This document shows positions 48,171 through 59,390 of a stretch of DNA of 64,000 bases, in pieces. The DNA lies in the NCBI GenBank assembly GCA_021234155.1, contig JAJEKV010000041.1:11046689-11110688 (forward strand). The letters run 5' to 3'. Source of the stretch: Isoetes taiwanensis (Eukaryota > Streptophyta > Lycopodiopsida > Isoetales > Isoetaceae). The notes under the pieces were generated by a model. That model was given only the letters and a program-made list of their open reading frames with translations. It was not told the origin of the DNA and did no database searches. Every line of letters begins with the position of its first letter. Position 1 is the stretch's first letter. The translations under genes were made by a program, and so were the position numbers.

Positions 48171-49030
48171 ATGATGCATTTTCTATGTTATGTTGGTATT
48201 AAGTTGATGTTTGTATTGATAATGGATGGGTCATCCTTCGTGGTGGCATATTATTTTATGTATACTGCTGCTTGTGCTAACATGTATATACGCTTCCACA
48301 ATATAGGACTTCCCAGAGAAGGCATGGGTCTGCCTAATATTGAGGAAGATGCTGAGAAAAGCCTTGCCAAACTGGTCCATTATTTGGCAAGTTGATGATT
48401 TTGTTCTAATTCTTCTTATTTGATCCAAAAGGGATCATTTCTTACTTTATTTCTTCCTATCTAATCTTCTGAGGGTCATGTACCATATTTGTATGATAAA
48501 AGAAGTTTCAACCTTACACGCGACGCACGCCCATCCCTCCCCCAAAACCCACCCCCACACACGCCAAAACAGACTCGAAAGTTAGGATTTAAGAGAGAAA
48601 TCCCCCATGCAAACCAACAAGGCACGCATAATGCACCCGACATATTAAAAAAAAAAAAAAAAATTCAAGAGAATAAACCTGGAATAGAAGATAATGTCCA
48701 CAAAGAGGATCAAAGGCTGGCAAACTAGCGTGCTTTGGTGGCCGAAATTTGAAATCCCCAAATTCAGCCTAGCTAAACTCAGCCAAATAATATGAGCTAT
48801 ACATTGATGGAGCTTACATTTCCAGCTTTCCGAAGCCCCCAAAAACACTCGAATCAGGCACTCGAGCCCAAAGTTATAAGAAAAATCATGTCAAAACTAT
48901 ATATGACGCCCAGTGCAGCCATGGTCCTATTCTTGTCATGCGCTTCGTTTTATTTTAATATCATTTCTGTGAAATATAAGTACCAGAGATGGAGGAAAAC
49001 TGAAGGAAAAATGAGGGTTGAACTTTAGGC
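48171..49030. other. No recognisable gene
   Basis: A pair of opposite frames at 48,171-48,428 and an A-run at 48,645-48,662 are the main features. There is no domain or RNA gene I can support. Confidence 0.5.
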
Positions 49031-49033
49031 GAG

Positions 49034-49155
49034 TTTATGACACAATCCTCCAAAGCAAATGAACTTTCAAGGGATCATGACATAATCCCACAAAACAAAT
49101 GATGTGTGAAGAGATTATGACCCAATGTCCCAAAGCAGAGGATGAGATAAAGGAG
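49034..49155. repeat. Degenerate ~46-bp tandem repeat, about 2.5 units
   Basis: The units follow the pattern TTATGACACAATCCTCCAAA, GCAAATGA, then A/G-rich filler. They recur as ATCATGACATAATCCCACAA and as ATTATGACCCAATGTCCCAA. Confidence 0.75.
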
Positions 49156-49572
49156 AAAATCTTTCAAAAGTGAATCCCTAGAGCATGATAAATAATCTCT
49201 TCACAAATTACGACACAAACCAGAAGAAACTGATTGTACTCTTAGGCAAAAACATTGCAGTATAATCTAGGATGGGCGTTCCATAGTGACTTGATCCAAA
49301 GGCTTTTTTCCTAACATATATAAAGCAGTCTCATTTTTTGTTTGAGGCTAATATTTTCGTCTCAATAAAAATTTTGAGCACAACATGTGTACTTCAGAAA
49401 ATAACTAAAGATTAAAAAAAGAGTGATATCACGATGGAAGATGATATGACCGAACCAAATCCATGCGGATCAACGGCATTTATGGCGGATCCCCTATTCT
49501 TCCGTGCTGGACTCGGTTAGGAGGAGGTGCTGCACAACATATGGTATACTGCTTCAATCAATCCGATCGTGG

Positions 49573-49959
49573 TATTTAACAACCACTGTCATGTTTGAAC
49601 CATGGTTCGAAAATAGGGGAGTTCCTCCCCTAAAAATCCGCCCACTTGTGTTAAATTCCGGTTCTCTTGAAAATTTTCCGGCAATTTTCCGGCAAAAAAT
49701 TAAGAAATTTCCGGCAAAATACACTAAAAACTGCACTAACATATATTTTTTCCGGCAGCCTCAAATAGCTAACGGCATTTTTATTGGTTACACTCATTGC
49801 TATTTTCGAGCCCTGGTTGGAACCAAAAAAAATACACGAGGTTTTTGTGGACTTAACGAATTTTTGAGTGAGTGTCATGTTAAAACCACATTGACAGAAA
49901 AAATACACGGAGTTTTTTAAATTTCATGCTGGTTCAAACATGACGGTAGTTGTTAAATA
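49573..49959. mobile_element. TIR element (MITE-like) flanked by TA
   Basis: The left terminus, starting TTTAACAACCACTGTCATGT at 49,575 and continuing TTGAACCA, is matched by the reverse complement of the right terminus ending at 49,957, with two mismatches in ~28 bases. Both ends are flanked by TA, as with Tc1/mariner-type (Stowaway-like) insertions. The interior of ~330 bp contains several TTCCGGCAA repeats and a 138-codon frame that crosses the left TIR and has no domain, so it is unlikely to be a gene. The superfamily assignment from TA flanks alone is tentative. Confidence 0.75.
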
Positions 49960-49979
49960 AGGGTGGAATCACATTAAGG

Positions 49980-50270
49980 AAGTGCCCAAGAAAGATACCT
50001 GCAACTTTGGGCCTCCGTTGGACGCATGCCTGGGCATGCCATTTCTGTTGTTGTCATATTAGGGTGCCCAAACAGAGCAAGAAACAGATCCACGCCTCAA
50101 GCTGTCCGCAAATCAAGGAGACCAGAGTTTGAAATCAGCGCTTCAGATCAGGGTGCCCAAGTCTGGGACGATTTTGGTCACCCGAGAACCCCCGACCAAA
50201 AAACAGAGGGGTGCCCAAGCCAAAATGGTTGTTTGGGCACTCAAGCATGATACAGGGATGTGCCCAAAAT
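49980..50270. repeat. Cluster of GTGCCCAA motifs
   Basis: GTGCCCAA occurs at least five times within ~290 bp, three times as GGGTGCCCAA, in a locally GC-richer stretch. The spacing is irregular. The function is unknown. Confidence 0.6.
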
Positions 50271-50444
50271 CTCCATGTTTCATGATCTGATTGGCTTACT
50301 GTAAATGCACGATTGGTCGAGCACGCTAATGTGCTTTTGCAATAATCCTAATGGCCAGACTACTTCTTGGTCTGGTAGATTCGATGGTCAATGGGCCCTG
50401 GCGTTTCCTAATTGCCATTTGTTGATACTCTGGATATGAGTTTC

Positions 50445-50818
50445 CCTATGAAAATGATATCATCAATGTTGCTATTTGCGACAGCAATGACGTTTCTGTG
50501 GGCTCCAGCTGATGATAGTGCCTCTGCCTTTGGTTTTTAAACTCCTCCAAAAATTCAGGACAAAGGTCATCTACGAGGTTAAGCCTCATAATTAACAGAA
50601 AGGGTAGGCTGGATCCTAATCCCAGTGCAAGCTCTTTGAATTCTACCATATTTAAGGTTGCGAGACAGCCAAATGATATATACATGGTGTATGTGCATCA
50701 AGTCATTCCAGGTATCTTCTTCCCACGACCCTACTCTTTTGCCCTTTGGTGCATTTTCTGATAATTCTAGCATAGGCGGATGTAGTTTTGCACTTCCATT
50801 TGCATGGATGCAATGCAA
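50445..50818 (-). pseudogene. Family-1 UDP-glycosyltransferase (UGT) relic
   Basis: Plant UGTs transfer sugar from UDP-sugars to small molecules in the cytosol. The minus strand contains GKRVGSWEEDTWNDL, then in another frame VYISFGCLATLNMVEFKELA with LGLGSS and PFL, then LCPEFLEEFKN, and in a third frame GTIISWSPQ at 50,496-50,523. This is the order of the segment leading into the PSPG sugar-donor box (WxxxDxxxxxSVxYVSFGS, FxELALGL, PEGFLE, GxxxxxWAPQ). At least two frameshifts occur. The reading is lost right after WSPQ, so the His and rest of the PSPG box are absent. The N-terminal acceptor-binding half was not found nearby. Confidence 0.75.
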
Positions 50819-51134
50819 TGCTATTTGGCTCTAAATCATGGAAGATGTTGATGAAGGTCCAATTGTCTTGCTTTATGCACTTTCCTCTATGGATTCTGCG
50901 CGTATATCTTGGATCATATGGATCCTCGATGAGGATGGTATTGGGAAGATCCGATTGTTTGAATGTGGAACTCCTGGAATGTTATTCACTGCTTTCTCTG
51001 AACCATTACCTGTATACATATTACATCACTTAAAGATATTAGTACCATGTGAAGGTATAGTACCATGTGAAGGTATACGCATGTACATATTAGGATCTCA
51101 TGTAAGCTTCCATATTTTTCCTATCTTATTCTGA
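50788..51134 (+). other. Open frame of unknown nature
   Basis: A plus-strand frame at 50,838-51,134 stays open for ~98 codons and begins MEDVDEGPIVLLYALSSMD. I recognise no domain. It contains a perfect 17-bp tandem duplication (AGTACCATGTGAAGGTA) at about 51,041-51,077. It could be chance or a gene remnant. Confidence 0.25.
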
Positions 51135-53850
51135 TTTATATATAAGTGGCCTACTAAATAGATAAAATCTGAAAAGGTTAGCATTGTGAAATATCATAGT
51201 ATCATGAATACAGCTTATCTAAGCAGCATGTTTCTACTGTACAGACTACTGTTTTTCATAAATTTCAGAGTGGCACATGAATGATTTGCAACCTACATTT
51301 TGCAAGGATGAAGCTACCTTCAATTAGCAAACGAAGCTGAAAACTGATATAGCTCCTTAAGGCGGAAGGAACCCACAATCTAGCTTTAGGAATTCTAATC
51401 TTTTGGCAACATCTTGAGTTCAGCCCATGCAAACATCACAAATTAAGCGCTACAATTTACCATCATGGGAGCTGATGTCCTGAACAAGGTCAAGCAACAA
51501 CTTCTCAAGATCTCTGGCAAGGTGACAGTGTTTATGGGAGGATCAACAAAAGAGGTGATTGGAAGCAAGAATGAAGTCTATGAGGCTAATGAATGTAACA
51601 TTCAAGCCTGGAGATGTTAGTCTGCACGAAAGATAGATCATTGGGTTTATGTGAGCAGGGGTTGGAAAAGAAAACACTACCACATGAATTTTGGATGCCA
51701 TGGCTCACACTTTGATGTCAATTAGAACGCCTTAGCTCCTTTTTATAACCAAATCATCATCCTTACAGGAAAAATCCTCGTGATTTTTGCACTATCCAGA
51801 ATTCCTTGAGTGTTAGAAACTTAGAATCTTTTGGTTAAAAAAGAATTGGTTGGACCACTTCTATTTCACACTTGAAATATGCATTTTGGACCACTGGTAC
51901 CTCTTAAATTTATTGTTCTACTCATTCTAGTCCTTTCTTTCTCTTTGAAATTTCCTTTTAGGTTGCAAATAAGAAGAGTCTATACATTATCCGGTGAAAC
52001 AAATCCATCAACCTTTTATCCCTAATCATTAAGTTTGCAATCGAACTCTTGGCTTGTGCATTCATATTATGTTTCTTATTAAGAAAGAAAAATCATTCTT
52101 CTTGCTTTAGTAGTACGCTCACATTCTTTCCTTTGCAATGTCTTCAACCCTTTAAACATCTTTCTCTGCGTTACATTTATGATAACCTTCTCTACATATT
52201 GTTGCTCCATCTCGAGCCACATTCTTGCATCTTCAATTTTTGATCCGCCGGATCCTACACCAATTTCAAATTTACAATATTCTTAAAACAATTAATTTTA
52301 GACCTTTACACTTTACATGAACTTTCTTCGATTTGAAATTTGGAACATACACTTTTGCTTATTACAATTTTATATGTAAAGGAAGGAAATCATGGCCTTG
52401 ACTTTTTCTTCGTGTTAAATCTCTATTACGAGAAAGGCATGGTGTGCGCATCAAAACATAAATAGCAAGTAAAAGCCATGTATCTATATAACATTATAGA
52501 AACATATTCTCATATCTTCATCAATACCACTAAATGTGATCGTTTTTATCCAAAGACTTAAGATAAAATATCGAAATTGCATGTAGGCTATAGTTATCTC
52601 TCAATTTGAACGAAACAATGTTACATAATATCAGTTCCATAGGAACAAAAGTCCAATTCTAAACATGGAAGACTTCGTGAACTATTCACATCCCCTAACA
52701 CTGATGTGAAGTTTTAAAAGGTTTATATCAATAAAGATTAAAACTGAATGTTTGAGCCAGTTTTGTATCTTCCAATGGATACAAATCAAACAATAAGTGA
52801 TTTGATAAAAGGCAATGTTTGCAGCAGCCTTGGTCATTGCAAATATTTCTTTTTATTGACCCATTTGCGTACACACAAGGGGTTCGAAAAGAAAATGTTA
52901 CGGGCGTCACATAAATTTTGTAGTGATAAACAATGTTGGAGAAACTTCTAGTGCATAGGGAAACATTAGGAGCTTTTTTGATATAGTCGATATTTCAAGT
53001 TTCCAACCTAAAAATTTGTATACTCCCTACTTGAACCACATGAAAATTTACTTTAAAATTTCCTACTAACCCTAACTTCACTGAATTTTAAGTTTCCAAT
53101 CGGTAGAACCTTCTTTAGATTGAAGTTTAGAAGGTACAAAGAAATTTATCGCTGACGTCATGACGAACATTTCTCTTCATCAGTCTTTGAAAACATGTTT
53201 GTGAACATTGTGAAAGTTGAATTCCATGGTTTCGGAGTGTTGTTGCATCGATTTTTAAGTCATTGGCCCTAGTTGAATACAGTTCAAGAAGGATGTTAGA
53301 AATAGAGGTAAAATGTGAAAATGGATGCCAAATATGCACTTCAAATCTTAGGGAACATACTTTTAAAGCAAGACAAAGGGACCAGCATTTAAATCCAACC
53401 ACACGCACAATCAAATGTTGATGTTTATTCACGTGTATCCAACATATATGCTTAACATTAAAATCATAAGAAGGCCATTCAGCTGCCTGTCACACCCATC
53501 AAGACAGTTTAACACAACAGGAAGCAAAACGCGTCATTTGGTACAGAACAACATTTTTTCCTCAAAAATCTTTGCCAAACACAAAAAGTTCTTGATTCAT
53601 TGATCATCTGGCATTATCATCATAGAAATGGCCATGGCATGCTTTCCTAGCTATGAAGTGGCTGGAAGAACATTTGCTTTACATGGAGAAAGAAATAAAA
53701 AGTAGACATCTTGTTCCTTGCAAGCAATTGGAAAAAAAAATGAACTAAGCTACCATATACATAGACAACATAGCCATAAACTAAAGTCTAAACATGATAT
53801 ATAATGCTGAAAATTCTTCCCAACGGACATCACCAACTCTACGGGTCTAA
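51135..53850. other. AT-rich intergenic DNA, no recognisable gene
   Basis: Only short frames are present. A plus-strand frame from the ATG at about 51,460 (MGADVLNKVKQQLLKISGKV) runs for ~50 codons, and a minus-strand frame 53,127-53,432 for 101 codons. Neither shows a known domain. Confidence 0.5.
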
Positions 53851-53856
53851 AATACC

Positions 53857-55080
53857 ATGTTGGTGTTCGAGAAATCACAAATTTTTTGGAAATACTCAGA
53901 CAATCGCCCTTGCCAAATTTCTCCAAGCCCAGTAAAAATAACCTGTACAAAGCCAGCAAAACAAGTGTGAAGTTAGATCAGATGAATTACATGACTATGG
54001 CTTTGCAGTGAAATTTGAGACTAATCATCCCCACTCCTACAATAAGCTAGTTACATGACCGTGCTTTGCGGAGCTGCAATAATTGCATTTCCATAACTTG
54101 TAAAATGAGCATCTAAAATGTATCTCAACCCTAAAGAACTACAAATAATTTATGCTTCTGTGCAAGCCGACAGCTATGTCATGGTGATCCAAATGGACCT
54201 TTAGCTTCCATCCAAAATATACATCAACCCTATGGAACTATAAATAATATATGGTCCTGTGCAAGCCAACAGCTATGTCTGATCTAAATGGACCTTTAAC
54301 TTCCAAATCTACAGACAGTTGTCCTTTATAAATTACATACCTGCGCATATGGTCTCCCACAAGATGAATGACTAATGTTCAGATGATATAGATGATATAT
54401 CAACAAATACTACTGAGCAAAACCACAAAGAAGTTCCCGATTCTTGGCTCACGAATGCAAAATGTGGCTCTCTCATACCATATGCAAGGTGGGTATTGAA
54501 AGGAGATAAAGAAAAAAGGGACTATTTTAGAGACTCAGAAAGGACATAAAAGAAAAGGCTATTTTGGAGACCATCAGAACAGTAGGACGCCATGCACTGA
54601 CATCCATATATAGCTTCCAACAAAGAAAATATGCTTTTCAAAATTCACTAACAGTAAAAATGAATATACAGGCCTATGCTTCATTCCTGAAAAAGCAAAG
54701 TTGAACCAACCTGTGCTCTTCCTCTGTCCAGGGAATGCCCTTACGTCGCTCCTGCTCAGATGCCTTTCCAACATACTGGAGACTGTGCTAGTGGTTGAGG
54801 AAAGAAACAAACCACCCCTTCTTGAGGTAGGACTCACTGAACCACTAATAGCAGCAACTGAAGTCCCATCAGAGGAAACAGAAGGCATAGCATAGTTTGG
54901 CAATGGTACCAGATCAGACTCAATCCTCTATATCCTCAATCAAGATGTCATAGTGCTTTCGAATTTCAGCCTTGTCTTTTCCAAAAGCTTTAGGTTCAAG
55001 CTTCTCCCATGCAATTTCAGTCCCATTCTTGCTCCAGTTTCTGATGATTTCGAGTAAGTATTCTGCCACAGATCCTGATC
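53857..55080 (-). pseudogene. DIV/SHAQKYF-type MYB transcription factor relic with one recognisable intron
   Basis: Proteins of this plant family carry two SANT/MYB repeats and bind I-box-like DNA in the nucleus. The end of repeat 1 is at about 55,030-54,930 (AWEKLEPKAFGKDKAEIRKH, then YDILIEDIED), followed by VPLPNYAMPS and a Ser-rich linker. Repeat 2 starts SEQERRKGIPWTEEEHR at about 54,760-54,711. It continues across an intron (54,710-53,943, GT-AG, ~768 bp) into [20 protein letters not shown] and FVISRTPT at 53,942-53,857. The usual GDW is GDC, the SHAQKYF motif after RTPT is missing, and two frameshifts lie around 54,925 and 54,790. A missing downstream exon or sequence errors could explain part of this, but as it stands it is broken. 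Confidence 0.8.
54112..54310. repeat. ~105-bp tandem duplication inside the MYB intron
   Basis: The unit runs from AAAATGTATCTCAACCC through GTGCAAGCCGACAGCTATGT to AAATGGACCTTTAGCTTCCA and is repeated with ~10% differences. A smaller ~40-bp near-repeat is at 54,505-54,580 (GACATAAAAGAAAA, then CTATTTTGGAGAC). Confidence 0.8.
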
Positions 55081-55195
55081 AGATGCACGTTTGCATCCAA
55101 TCTTTTTTGAATCTTCATGTGTAAATCCATTTTCATTCATGTTCCTTCCAAATAGAGCATCATTTTCTTTCTTTTCTGCATCTGTATGGATTGCA

Positions 55196-55480
55196 TCAGT
55201 TCCTGGAGAGAAACTTTTCTAGTTGGCCGCCTCTGCTTGGGGTATGAAAATTTTCATCTCCCATCAATCGCAGCAAAGAAGGGCATGATTTTTTCCCAAC
55301 CCTAGACACATTAGGGCTAAGTCTAGTCATTCCAGGGCTTTTAGAGCTCCAAAGGGACCTGATTTCAGGGCCAAAATTCTTACTGCCTCCTTGCACAAGG
55401 GCAGGGGAATGAGGAGCAGAGGCTGTGATAACATACTCATCATAAGGGCAAGGGGAAGAACTATTTGATCTTATAATGCT
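55196..55480 (-). other. Ser-rich open frame upstream of the MYB relic
   Basis: The minus strand is open for ~85 codons, including EYVITASAPHSPALVQGGSK and SPNVSRVGKKSCPSLLRLMG, and ends with a stop at about 55,196. The composition looks protein-like, and the position 5' of the MYB repeats suggests it could be another exon or a neighbouring gene piece. I recognise no domain. Confidence 0.3.
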
Positions 55481-56385
55481 GCAACCTGGGAGGAAGCTTT
55501 CGGGAATTGCATGCAGTTAAAACATGCCTAGCAGAATCATGCTTGCTTGCATAGTGGCCTAATTCTCTGTTCCTTCTGAAGAAGAAAAAGAAGAAGCAGC
55601 AGCACTCACGCCATTCCTTATGCCAATCAAACAACCATCTACCTTTTACTGCTGAGTCACTGGAAGCAACTGCAGTGGTTGTCGATATTCCTCAGGAAGA
55701 AATACTTGTATCTTTTGGCTTCTCGGTGAAGTCATTGCAGGATTTTAACAGATCAGAGCAGCAAGTAGAAGAGGGATTGTCGAGACTCTACCATAAGCTA
55801 ACTTATTTTTGCATCTGTCCAACAAATTCATCTGTTTCAGGCGCAACCCAAGTCCTTAATGTCCATTATAAATCGTGCACATCAGTGTGAGGCCAGACCT
55901 GGAAGCAAAACAGAGTGATTTGGGCCGGAATTAAGAACACAGTGATTTTCAGATTGAAAACTAGCCCGGCTGCGAAAAGCCTCCCCCAATCCGGCAGGCC
56001 CGGCCGTCCTTCGCAAACGCAGAGCTTGTTGGTCTCTACAAATCTGGCTTCCCTCCATGGCCCCAACGTCTGCCATGGATCTTGGTACCGATTTTGCCAG
56101 CCCACACTTCACCGGAAATTCCTCACCACCAATCTGTACCCAGGAAAAAGAAACACACGTGTCAGCAAAAAAAGATAGAATAGAAGAATCGAATCTAAGG
56201 AGAATGAATTATATATGTGAAGATGAAGATGAAGATTACACTGCACAAAACACAAAGAATAGTGCAATTAATACAATTTTTAAACAACTTGGAGGGTTGA
56301 CGCACCAAACCAAATGCTAAAAATTTCTCGGATATTCACATCCCCACACCACCAAGCCCCTAATGTATCATTACATGTTAGACAA
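55481..56385. other. No recognisable gene; GC-richer stretch at 55,960-56,110
   Basis: The GC-richer part has overlapping frames on both strands that cannot be told apart by content. It might be a 5' leader or promoter-proximal region of the MYB relic. I see no clear motif. Confidence 0.4.
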
Positions 56386-56389
56386 AGAT

Positions 56390-58990
56390 GTTACCATCCA
56401 CAACAAAGATGTTCCCACGCAATACATGTGCAAAATTATCAGGATCATCAAGGACGTGCTCTGCAGTATAGATTGCCCTGTTCACATCATCATGGACTAT
56501 GCCCCAGAAAGGCATTCCAAACTACAACATCCCCTGAGATTGCCATCGTATTAACAAGATCTTGCACCTCTTTCAGCCAGCCTGCTCGATCAAGAAGATC
56601 AATCATGCACCCATAGTGTTCTACCGCACGAGATGCTATAAACTTCCGCAATTGAAATGAAGTAATGGCAACCATCATTCACCAGGCCAGCATGTGCACA
56701 TGCAGAAAGAAGTATCATGAATGTCGTATTATTTGCTCTTGTTGCTTGATCCTGCATTTGTTCAAAGAGTTCTAAGGCATCCTTTCCATCCCCATGTTGT
56801 GCAAGTGTGGCAAGCATGGCTGACCATGATACTGCATCACGATAATGCAACTTGGTAGAAACCCTTTGTTCATCAGCAAAACATCCACATCTGCGATACA
56901 TATTAAGGTGTGCAAAATCCTTTTCATAGCTACACTCCATAACATGAACATGGATTACCTCCTTGTGCTAAACTAATGAGACTCGTACATGAAGTGAGGA
57001 CAATACTGAATGTATATCATCTATTTCTACTTAATCTTTGAATATTTGATATAAGATATTGAGGGCCTCAACAAACTGCACGTGCTCGGTATAAGATGAA
57101 ATCATGGCAGTCTATATAACAATATCATGTGGCTGAAAGCTATTGAACACCATTTGTGCAGTAACAAGATTGCCACATCTGCCATACAGGCTGAAAGGGG
57201 CATTCATAATTAAATCATCCACTTCATAATGATTACATGGAAGAATGACATGGACTAGCTTACCTTCTGCTAGGCTTGCTAGATTTATACACGATTCAGA
57301 GCACTAATGAAAGAAGCTGCAGTTGGCTTGAATTTTTGTAGCCGCATTTTCCCAAAGAGGGATAATGTCTCCATTCATGATCACATTGCGATATGCAGTC
57401 ATTAAAGCATTCCACGATATAATATCATGTTGACTAGTTGTGATGAAGAGTCTATAGGCATCTCCTAAACTATTACATTTCCCGTACATATTAATCAGCG
57501 CATTTGTTACTCGAATATCCGAATCAAGTTGTACACTAATTATATAAGCATGTATCACTTTGCCCCCTGCTAATGCTGCTGGACAACAACACCCGCTAAG
57601 GGCACCTACAAAAGTTAATCCAGAAGGTTCCAAATTTTCTCCTGGCATCTGTTCAAATAGCCTCGTAGCTTCTTTGACATATCCATGCTGAGCATATGCT
57701 GCAATCATTGCATTCCATGATACGGCATCCCAGTGACGCATATACAGAAATACTTTAATGGCATCATTCAGACTTCCACTTTTGGCATACATATCGAGAA
57801 CAGTGGTTGCCACTTCTATATGTGCCAAGAATCCATGGCTTATAGAAAAGCATGGATAAATTTGCCACAAGCTAAATTCTTTGACAAGGAACACGAGTTA
57901 AGTACGGATAGGAATGTAACACTGTCTGGTTTTACACCATCTTGGATCATATGTCTAAAGAGCAAAAGTGGGACTTTGCCATTGGTATGTTGGACATATG
58001 TTGTTATCATGCAATTCCATGAAACCAGGTCTCTACTGCCATCATTCTGAACACCATGCTTGCGCCTCAGCATATCCAGACTTGTTGTACACATTGACAA
58101 GAGCATTTCCTAGATGCACATTATATTCAAATCCACTCACAATTATCCATGAATGGATCAGCTTTACCTTTCCTAGAGCCTCCAAGGTGGAGCATACAAT
58201 TAAGATGGCGAGAAAGGTCATTTCAGTTGGCCTCATGCCATCCTGCTGAATTTGATAAAAGAGATCAAATGCTTTTTTAGTGTGACCATGTTGGGCATAT
58301 GTTCTAATCATTGGGGTCCATACATCCACAATGGATAGAAGTTTGCTGCTATGAAATCGCACAAAGATTAAATATGCATCTTCTAGACTCTTACAACTGC
58401 TGTACATGGTGATAAGTGCCATAGAAACGGAAGCATCAGATTCCAGAGCCTCAAGCATGATGCATGCATGAACGAGCCTACTCCATGTGAGAACTTCAGC
58501 ATCAGAGCATGACTTGATAATGATACAAAATGTCACTTTGTCTGGCTTCACTCCTTTTAGCAGCATTTCTATAAACAAGTGAACTGCCTCTTTCCTCTGG
58601 CCATGATTGGCATGTGCTGCAATGATGGCAGTCCATGAAAAGACGTTCTTCCTTGGCATCTTTCCAAAGAACCACTGTGCATATTCCAATTTACCACACT
58701 TGCCATACATTTCAACAAGCAAATTTCCCAAGAACATATTTCCTTCCAATCCATTTCTGACAATAATATCATGCACCCTTTTGCCCTCTTGAAAATTTCT
58801 ATTACTGCCACAGCTCCGCAAGAGATATGAATAGATCGAAATGCTGTTGTAAAATCCATGATACTCCACACAATCCACTGCTTCCTTTATATTTCCTTGC
58901 AAACACAACCGGCTTACGTTTTGACTTAAATATGCTGACTTATCTTCACCACCTTTGCACCCACCCCCATTTGATTGATCACTGGCTGCA
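56390..58990 (-). pseudogene. PLS-type pentatricopeptide repeat (PPR) protein with E domain, frameshifted
   Basis: PLS-class PPR proteins bind organellar RNA, and many direct C-to-U editing. From 58,990 the minus strand gives a run of repeats with phrases such as GKRVHDIIVRNGLEGNMFLG, LLVEMYGKCGKLEYAQWFFG, NVFSWTAIIAAHANHGQRKE and GVKPDKVTF. The frame changes near 58,060 and 57,870, where it continues through DAVSWNAMIAAYAQHGYVKE and LINMYGKCNSLGDAYRLF. It degenerates at about 57,300-56,940, resumes with SWSAMLATLAQHGDGKDALE, and ends with VEHYGCMIDLLDRAGWLKEV and, in another frame, IHDDVNRAIYTAEHVLDDPD of the E domain. No DYW deaminase is seen. The open frame has no ATG before LCLQGNIKEAV, so the start is also lost or in another exon. 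Confidence 0.85.
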
Positions 58991-59056
58991 AGACGATGAG
59001 GGCCTATTTTATGTTTTCAGCAATCGAAATCCAAGACATCTCTATATTATTTAAAA

Positions 59057-59390
59057 CAACGATAATCCAAAAAGGATAACTGTCTTGCCTTTAGAAACGG
59101 AAACTGGAAATGCCAAATTTGTTGCTGGTAACTCTGCTGATATCTTGTCTGCCAATTGCGAGCAGCTGGTCACTAGAAAGCAACCGCCCATGCTACAGGA
59201 AGTTCAGGATGCCATTTTGAAAAATACCATAGAGATAACAAGGCATATCTCGATGGAAGATCTGGAATGTGCCCAAATGTATCCAAATTTATTCATATTT
59301 GTCCAAACACCGCTGAATAAATTTCAAAATACCCAGGAAATGTCAAATCAGGCTGTAGCAAACATGAAACCACAGTTCTATTTTTAGATT
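59057..59390 (+). other. Unidentified ~110-codon open frame
   Basis: The frame is open from a TAA at 59,056 to a TAG at about 59,386 and includes LPLETETGNAKFVAGNSADI, QDAILKNTIEITRHISMEDL and ECAQMYPNLFIFVQ. No ATG lies near its beginning. The amino-acid composition is balanced, so it could be an exon of a gene starting near the PPR relic on the opposite strand. I recognise no family. Confidence 0.3.

Noticed and set aside
49504-49920. 138-codon plus-strand frame as a gene
   Set aside because: It runs across the TIR and the TTCCGGCAA repeats of the MITE-like element, so it is a chance reading.
56390-56560. DYW deaminase domain after the PPR E domain
   Set aside because: No HxE or CxxC zinc-binding motif is visible downstream; the similarity stops within the E domain.
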